From: Lepraria neglecta
Taxonomy: Eukaryota > Ascomycota > Lecanoromycetes > Lecanorales > Stereocaulaceae
Length of the DNA stretch: 64,000 bases
Assembly (NCBI GenBank): GCA_033220425.1
Contig: CM065651.1
Coordinates: 4,588,001 to 4,652,000 of the forward strand
Reading direction: 5' to 3'
Shown: positions 56,172-64,000 of the stretch, piece after piece
How the letters are laid out: each line of letters begins with the position of its first letter
Position numbering within the stretch: position 1 is the stretch's first letter
The notes under the pieces: generated by a model
The model's input: only the letters and a program-made list of their open reading frames with translations
Database searches by the model: none
What the model was told of the DNA's origin: nothing
Made by a program: the position numbers and the translations under genes

Positions 56172-59100
56172 TTAGCTCCCTCTCCCAGATTTCTCGTCCT
56201 GAGAAACTATCTATCCTTTATACTACCCCGATATACTAAATATTTAGATAAACCGACTGTCCGCCGAACGGTATTGGCTAGTAAGCTAAACGAAGTTATT
56301 ATACGGCCGTGCTCCCGATGTATTACTAGCGGTAAATAGTACCTGATAGGTACAGGGTTCGACAGGTATTCTAACTATATAGGCAGCGGTAGGAAATACG
56401 ACCTTATAGTATTGCCCCTTAAAATATATTATATTAAGACGGAATAAAAGGAAGCGTAGTTATAGTTAAAAAATACGCGCGAAGAGCTTAAGGATTATAT
56501 ACGAAAATTAATAGAGAAATCTATACGTCTTTAGACTACGCTAATACGCCTTTAGATATAGTATAAACATCTTGAAAATAAAAAGCGGAAGATTATAGAC
56601 CGAGAGATATAGAATATTAAGGAGTTAGAAGAAGACTAGTAGTCTATCCCAAGTATTCCTGACGATTAGATATTCAACGTCTTGTTCGAATAATTTGGCT
56701 TCCTAGCTAGAACCAATTAGTCCTCCTTCTCGATCGTTCCCGGAACTCCTATAGAAGGCCCTAGCAGTTCTAGAGGTTCTTAAGGGGTTCCTAGGTGTTT
56801 TCGGTATCGTCGTACCCTTTCTATTTAACTAGATATTTCTAATTAACCTAATTTAGAATCCTCTTAACCTTGAACTCTATTTCTTCCTTAATATTATAGT
56901 AAAATATTTCTTAGAGAGGTATATTAGAGTCCGCTAGCTCTAAGAGTAAGATATAGAATACCGGATATACTTTAGCGTCAGGTAGTAGTTAGAGTTTATA
57001 GTTAACTAGTCCTTTTAACCGTTTGATTAAGAATAGTCTAACCTTAATATAATCTAGTTTCTTACTTAGTCTTATCGTCCTTATATTTTTTATTAGGAGG
57101 TATACTTTATCCCCCTCTTTTAGCTAAGGAATATTCTTTCTTTTCTTATTAATCTATTCCTTTAACTTCTTATTAGAGCTCTTAATAGACCTTTATATAT
57201 CCTTATATAAATTCTTTAGCTCTTCTACCTTAACTAAGGCTCTTTCTATATTAGGTCCCTCCCTTAGTTATAGAAATATATTTATATTCTTTCTATAGTT
57301 AGTAAAGAATAGAGTTAGTCCGGTTATATCTAACCGCTTATTATTATACGCTAGTTATACTATCGGAAGTAGTAAAACCTAGTTATCCTACTTCTAGTTC
57401 ATATAATATCTTAGATATACTTCTATTATTTAATTTACACGTTCTATCTATCTATTAGTCTATAGGTAATATACTATTAATATCCGAAGTTTAGTTCTAA
57501 TTACTACTATCAGCGTTCTCTAGTAGTTAGAAGTAAATAGCTTATCTCTATCGGATATTATCGACTTTAGTATACTATAATCCCTTATTAGCTTATCGAG
57601 TAGCACGAAGGCTAACTAATCTATTTTATAGGTTTCTTTGAATAGTATTATAATCGTATACTTAGTAAGTTTATCTATAATAACTATAATTGAATCAAAG
57701 GTATCCTATATAGCTAGGTCCTTCGAGGGTATTAGTTTAACTATAAAGTCTATTATGATATTATCCTATAGTAACTCTAGTATAGGAGTAAACTATATTT
57801 GTCTATACTTGGCGTATTATACAGCTTTATTTCGCTGGTACTCGATATATTCTTTAATATATTATTTAACGCGCGTCCGAAGCTTCGGCGCTATATATCC
57901 TTATCCTAGGAGTTCTATAGTCTTAGATACCCCTAGATGACCTTGTAAAGGGTTATCGTAGTGATCCCTGATTACTTCTTTAACGTATATATTAGGCAAG
58001 TAGGTTTTATCCTAGTATTTAAGTAATACTAAATCCGGTTAATCCTTTCTTAGGTTTGCTGCGAATATATCGTTATTATAGGCCTTTATAATCTTATTAG
58101 TTATATTAGGTCCTAATATATAAAGGGTTATAGCTAATACCTGGTATAGTACTAATAATCTATCCGTCTCCTTCTTTAGGATTAGTTATTCCGTAACGTT
58201 CTTTTCTACTATATAGTCTAATCGTCGGCTAAGGGTATCTACTCGACTATTATCCTTTCCTAGGGTGTAGGTTATCTTGAACTTATATTAACCTAATAGT
58301 TCTAACTATCGAATTTATCTTCTATTTAGTTCCTTCGTTATTGTAAAGTTAAGAAGGTTCTTATAATCTATAAAGATAGTTAGATCCGAGTAGCTTTCTA
58401 CGTATACTCGCCAGTTTTATAATATATAAACTACGGTAAGTAGCTCCTTATCGTATATATTATAGTTCTATTCTACTACTAATATCTTTCTTAAATAGTA
58501 GGTAACTAGATACTACTTTTAGTCTTTCATTTAATATAGGTATACTCTAATTATAAGGTCCGAGGTATCTATCTCGATACGGGCCGGTTCGTTAGCCTAA
58601 AAGGTACAGAGTAGTAGTAGATCCGTATATACTTTCTTTAATATATTGAATGATTTCTATTAGTCTTTTCCCTATATAAATCTAATATCCTTTTTTATAA
58701 TATCCGTTAGAGGTAGTACTTTCTTTAAGTAGCCCTCGATAAACTTTCTATTAAAGTTAGTAAATCCTAAGAAGCTTTATACTGCTTTAATATCCTATAG
58801 TATAGGCTATTCCGCTATAGCTTTAATCTTCTCTAGGCTTATACTAATACCTTCTATACTAACTATAAATCCTAGAAATTCTACCGACTATCAATGAAAT
58901 TCATACTTTTCTGGTTTAAGAAGAAGTTTCGCTTATAATAGGTATCTAAGGACGTCCTATATATACTCTATATACTCTTTCTTATTCTTAGAATAAATTA
59001 GTATATTATCGAGGTACGCTATCGCTATTGGATCTAAGTATACTTATACGATATTATTAATAAGTACTTAGCAGGTTACTGGTGCGTTAGTAAGTCTAAA

Positions 59101-61904
59101 TAGTATTACTAAATACTTATAATGGCTATATCTCGTTCGGAAGGTAGTTTTCTATTCTTCGCCTTCTTTTATCCAAATTAAGTTATATACGCCTCTAAGA
59201 TCCAGTTTAGTAAATATCTTTGCTTTACCGAGCCGATCCTATAGCTCTCCTATATTCGGTAATAGATATCTATTTTTAATAGTAATATCGTTTAACTTTC
59301 GATAGTTAACGTATAGTCTTAAGCTTCTATCCTTCTTTAGTATAAAGAGGATAGGGTAACCTACTAGTAATTTGGATTCTCGAATAAATCCCTTCTTGAG
59401 GTTCTTATTAATATACCCGCGAAGTACCTTAAGTTCCTTTTCTAATAATATATAAATAGGTCCAAATATCGGCTATTTGCTAGGTTCGAGTTCGATCTTA
59501 TAATCCTATAGCTAGTACCTAGGTAATACTTCTATATTCGTCTCTTCCTCGAATAAATACGTCTACTTACTATATTCCCGAGGGATAGAGGATATATTAG
59601 TTCCTCTTCTAACTCTTACTTTATTATCCTACTAACCTTTACTAGTAACTATAGAGTCGGACTACCTTTTAGTACCGTCCTTATATAAAGCTAAGGTAAT
59701 ATATACCTCGACCGGTCTTCGGTTTAACTTCTTATCTACTATTAAACGCTACTAATACGTAGATATAATCCTAGTAATATTGCCAGATTAATCTATCTTG
59801 AGTACTCCTCGAGCCTAATCAATTATTAGGTTATACTTCTTTAACTAAGGTATTCCTAAAATTATATAATAAGTAGCTATTCTAATAACGTTAAAGGTAA
59901 TCTCCTTATAGTAGCGCTGAATTATAATAGGTAACGAAAGTATCTCTTCGTCTACCTTTCCTATTAATAGTATTAACCTATTAGCTATCTAAAGGTTATA
60001 CTACTATAACTTCTTCCGAGTTAGTATTCCAGTTATCCGTACTAGATCTCGTAAGATAAAGTTTCTAGTAGCTCTAGAGTCTATTATCGCAACGGTCCGC
60101 TATCTATTAATAATTACCGGTATCTTTACATATATATCGTATTGCGTAGAATATAGATATTATTTAGGGGTTAACATATTGATCTCCTTATAGCTACCTC
60201 TACTATAAGGGATTACTCTTTTCCCTATATAGAGAGGAATCCTGCAAGTTATTTTTCGAACTTGTATTTCTTATAGTCGTCGTGCAAATATACGTACTAT
60301 TACTATAGGTAGTATTGGTTTACTTCCGGACTCTAATATCTTATTTAGTTTCGATAGTAAGCGTCTTCTTCGTCCTTCTTACGCGGAAAGTAACTTAGTT
60401 ATTATTTTCTTACTAAATACTAAGGATATCTATTATCCTTATACTTATAGTACTAGTAATTACTATAGGATGATTTTATTAGAACTCCTAGTTCCTTTCT
60501 ACAGTTAATTCTATAATAATTATAACTATTTTCTATATACTATCTCTAGTAGACTTCCTTATATTTAGAGTAATAGTAGTTACTCCTAAAGTCTAAGATA
60601 CTAAAGTTATTCCAGAATTCTTTTAGTCTTTCTTCCTCTAAGTATTCCTTTCTCTCCTTAGATATAGTAGATCTAGGTTCGGGTATTATCGGTAGTTCTT
60701 TTCCTTTAATTATAACCTCCTATTCTAATTCTTCCTTATCCTAATCCTTCTCGGGTTACTTTCCCTAAGCGTTACTACTATCCCTAATATATAGCTTTCC
60801 TATCCGAGTATTAGCTTTATTTACAAAGCTATCGTCGGAGAACTCCTTATCTCCTAAATTAGATTCCCCGTCTAGTTACTAACCGTAGACTTCGTTCTAT
60901 ATTAATAAGATTCTGCTAGAATTACTATCCTAGTCTCGTACCTTTTCTAGTACGTTTAGCTACTATTAATATACTATATTTTTCGACTTGTAGTCTCTAG
61001 TAAAGTAGCTCGGTTTACTATAGCTATAATACGTAAGTGTTTTCTTTCTGCCCCCTTACTACTTCTTACCCCTAGCTAGCCCTCTAAAGGCCTATTTACC
61101 TTTTCTCTCCGTGAAATCCAGTTCTATTAGTACTAGTCTATAAGGGTCGTATTCTTTATATCCTAGATAATAGCTCTTCGATTTAGCAAAAAAGCTTAAG
61201 TATCCTATTCTACCGACTCCTCTATTATACCTTTTCTCTATAGTCCTTTTAAATAGCTTATTATTAATTTCGATTACTTCTTTAATTAGTTTATTAAGGG
61301 TATCTAAAATAATCCCTAACCTTATAAGTTCGTCCTTAATATTATCCTTTAGACCTCTTTAGTATATAGTTATTAGTATATTATTATCCTAGTTAGTCTT
61401 TGCTATATACTATTAAAACTGAGTCGAATACTCTAATATAGACTTCTTCTAAGCTAAGTACTAGATAGTTTGTATTACTATATTAACTTTATTAGACGGT
61501 CCGAATATATAGTAGATTTCGAGTCTAAATATAGCTATACTCTCTATCTACTACTTAATTTCTGTATTATTATCGTCTTCTAGTTCTTCTATATACTTCT
61601 TTAGGAATAGGTTAACCTACTTCTAGGCTCTTCTATATAAGTAAGTAATAGCGAAGGTTAGATATCGCTAAGTAGGTATATAGTCCCCCTAAAAAGCTAG
61701 GTATAAACCAACCTAAGATAGCTATCCCTCGAGCTTATCTCTTTCTCTATAGTATAAGTCGGGCTAGGCTATCTTAATATATCTGCTAGTTCCTTTATTA
61801 ATAGTCGGGTGTCTCTATTATTATTATCCGCTCCCTCCTAAGGAACTTAGGGTATTAGCCCTAGGGTCTCTTAGTATAGTACTTATCCTTAAGGGTACTT
61901 AAAG

Positions 61905-62415
61905 TGTTACGAACTACGTTACGTGCGGTAGTCGTAGTGTAGATTGATTCTTAATAGAGATAGAGGTATAATAGAGTAAGAGGGTGAAGTAGGCTTCAGT
62001 AGTACTAAGCGGGTCTAGTATATAATCAGGTAATATATATTCAGTGCCTAGCCTAAGAGATCTATCGTATATAGTAAATAATTAAATAGCAAGTTAAGCA
62101 CGATGCTCCAAGTAGTAAGTAGTACTCCGTATATATAGATATACGAAATCTATACCAAGTATTCTTGATCGCACTGATCGCACTGATCGCATCTACGCTC
62201 ATTGCGACCACTGCGCTTATCGCTTAATATACCAAGCCTTCCTAATCGCACTGATCGTACTAATCGCATCTGCGCTCATTGTGACTACTGCGCTCATCGC
62301 TTAATATGCCAAGCCTTCAGGGTCTGTCCGAGTCGGATACCGACTCGTCGACTCGAACCATGACGGGCGCTACGCTCCATGAGCGCATCCCTGATCATGT
62401 TTCCTGATCGTAACA
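61905..62415 (-). repeat. LTR of Gypsy-A' (right copy)
   Basis: 511 bp, begins TGTTACGAAC and ends GATCGTAACA, followed by the CCTAG duplication. Confidence 0.92.
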
Positions 62416-64000
62416 CCTAGATAATTATTTATTAGCAGCGAAGACTATATATAGCGAAGAATCTATAGCTTCCGAATTAACCAAGATACTGGACTCAAGG
62501 CCGGTAATTATACGAACTTATATTAATCCTACTATAGAAACGAAGCTTGCTAATAGTATTACTATCTATAGCAAAATAGAAGATATCTCCGCCATTTAGA
62601 AGCTTACGGAGGAATACCCTCGAATCTAGGAGGATACTAGAGATATAATCGACCTCCCGGAATCTGAATAGCTGACTATTCCTATTACAATAAATTAGTA
62701 ATCTTCTAACGCCAAACTCGGTAACAAGGTATATCCTCTTAGCCCTAATACCTAGGCCCTTATCAACGAAAAGTTCGATAAGATATATAAATAGGGAAAG
62801 ATATCGTAGTCTACTAAACCTTTACCGTTCGCTTTCCTAGTATTTATTATATAGAAAACCGTCTACGAAGGTCTAGAAAGGACTCCGAGGCGGAAGGGAT
62901 ACGTCGTGGTCGATATTCGTGGACTTAATAAAATTACCGTCTCTAATAATTATCCTTTACTACTCTAAAGCAATATTATATCGTCTATATAAGGATATAC
63001 TTAGATTAGTATTGTCGACTATAGCGGCTAATTCTACCTTTTCTTGGTTAAGAAGGAAGATTAGCACAAATTTATAGTTATCTCGTACCGAGGGGCGGAA
63101 TACTATAATATCACCGCTATAGGTTTTAAAGGATTAGTTCCTTACGTCTAGAGGAAGATAGATGATTTCCTTTAACTATATCGATACTTCGCGAGATACT
63201 ACGTAGATAATATAGTCATTTTCTCCCGATTAATAAACGAATACCTATAGTACTTAAAGATTATCTTCTCTCTATTCGCGAGCCTAAAGATTATACTTAA
63301 ACCGAAGAAGTCTTACCTTACTTACCCTTCCGTTATACTACTAGGATAGAAGGTAGATAGTTTTAGTATAACTACTACTATAGAGAGAGTGGTAGCTATT
63401 AAGGATATTCGTTTCCTAGATATATTATAAGTACTAGAGACTTATATTAGAATAGCAAATTAGTTATAAAGTAATATTAAGTACTTTACCTAGATTACTA
63501 AGCCTCTCTAGTATTATAAGACGGAGTTATTAAAGGGCTCCCTAGTAAAGGGTAGGTATATACGTAAGGCGTACTTACGGAACGCAAAGTTCGTACTAAC
63601 CGAAGAGGAATTAAATATATTTAAGATACTTTAGAAGGCCCTAACGTCCGAAACATACCTATATTATCGGGATCTATCCCGTTAACTATATATAGATATT
63701 AATATATCCAAGAAGTACGGTATTCGCATTATAGTATACTATATCAAGGGAGATCTATAAGGCAATTCCTTCCTAAGGGCTGATATTTAGCCTATTCTAT
63801 TTCTATTAAAGCTTCTTAACTCTACTAAAGCTCGGTATTAGCCTATAGAACTTGAAGTTACCAGTCTTATTTAGACTCTAAAGAAGATTCTATACCTATT
63901 AGTATAGGTACTAATAAAGAAGGTTATCATTTTTACTAATCATTTAGTAACTATAGATATCTCCCGATAGATATCCTTATCTTCGTCCTCTTCTAATAGA
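62416..64000 (+). mobile_element. Ty3/Gypsy fossil Gypsy-C, right part (runs off window)
   Basis: This continues Gypsy-C after the nested Gypsy-A'. The reverse transcriptase region lies at about 62.9-63.4 kb on the plus strand and the start of RNase H at about 63.5-63.9 kb. Integrase and 3' LTR must lie beyond the window. Broken many times. Confidence 0.8.

Larger units (their letters stand above)
55661..62415 (-). mobile_element. Ty3/Gypsy chromovirus fossil Gypsy-A', nested in Gypsy-C
   Basis: 6.76 kb LTR retrotransposon in minus orientation, target duplication CCTAG (55,656-55,660 and 62,416-62,420). Minus-strand parts: gag about 61.9-61.1 kb with a zinc-knuckle relic near 61.0; protease about 60.15-59.8; reverse transcriptase about 59.5-58.9; RNase H about 58.7-58.3; integrase about 58.2-57.0; chromodomain about 56.9-56.79; polypurine tract (minus strand) near 56,174-56,190. 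It is the same family as Gypsy-A by primer site, polypurine context, coding order and the inner half of the LTR. It is broken many times with a RIP signature. Confidence 0.9.

Noticed and set aside
32500-64000. Centromere or telomere identity of the repeat block
   Set aside because: No telomere-type tandem repeat is present, and nested RIP-mutated transposons alone do not define a centromere.

Overview
The window looks like an accessory or repeat-bordered region of a filamentous ascomycete, probably Pezizomycotina and perhaps a dothideomycete. Genes have short 47-66 bp spliceosomal introns. HET-domain and BTB/POZ genes, typical of expanded filamentous-fungal families, recur. About half the window is transposon sequence whose paired repeats differ mainly by CpA/TpG to TpA transitions, the mark of repeat-induced point mutation (RIP). 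Species cannot be named from sequence alone.

Layout, gene-bearing part (1-32.5 kb). From 0.5 to 6.5 kb three recognisable host genes are all interrupted: a RING-finger gene (-), a class C beta-lactamase-family serine hydrolase (+) and an SRPK-like kinase (+), with a 228-bp inverted-repeat element between the first two. From about 7,094 to 29,612 lies the main feature: an ancient direct tandem duplication of an ~11 kb block (unit A about 7,094-18,232; unit B about 18,233-29,612). Each unit holds, in order, a 5' fragment of a hypothetical gene, a HET gene (+), a BTB/POZ gene (-), a second HET gene (-), a pair made of a GPI-type surface protein and a secreted cysteine-rich protein, and a small hypothetical gene (+). 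The surface/secreted pair is inverted between units: GPI(-), secreted(+) in A; secreted(-), GPI(+) in B. Both BTB genes and the B copy of the GPI gene are intact; every other copy is broken or truncated. A 284-bp MITE with TA target duplication sits only in unit A. A weak hypothetical gene lies at 30.1-31.0 kb.

Layout, repeat part (32.5-64 kb). The base composition and decay change abruptly near 32.49 kb. From there on I see only transposon fossils: a Mutator-like element (32,664-35,799, 9-bp target duplication); a second Mutator-like element (about 35.93-37.26 and 50.85-51.8 kb) split by a Ty3/Gypsy chromovirus (Gypsy-A, 37,262-50,849, duplication CGCCG), itself split by another chromodomain Gypsy (Gypsy-B, 41,851-48,891, duplication ACTTT); then a third Gypsy lineage (Gypsy-C, about 51.8 kb to beyond the window end) split by a reverse-oriented relative of Gypsy-A (Gypsy-A', 55,661-62,415, duplication CCTAG). 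All are heavily decayed.

How the genes may work together: the HET/BTB/surface/secreted block resembles a self/non-self or surface-recognition locus, but this is inference from families and co-duplication; no experiment or search supports it here. No rRNA, tRNA, CRISPR array, telomere repeat or Starship-type tyrosine recombinase was seen.
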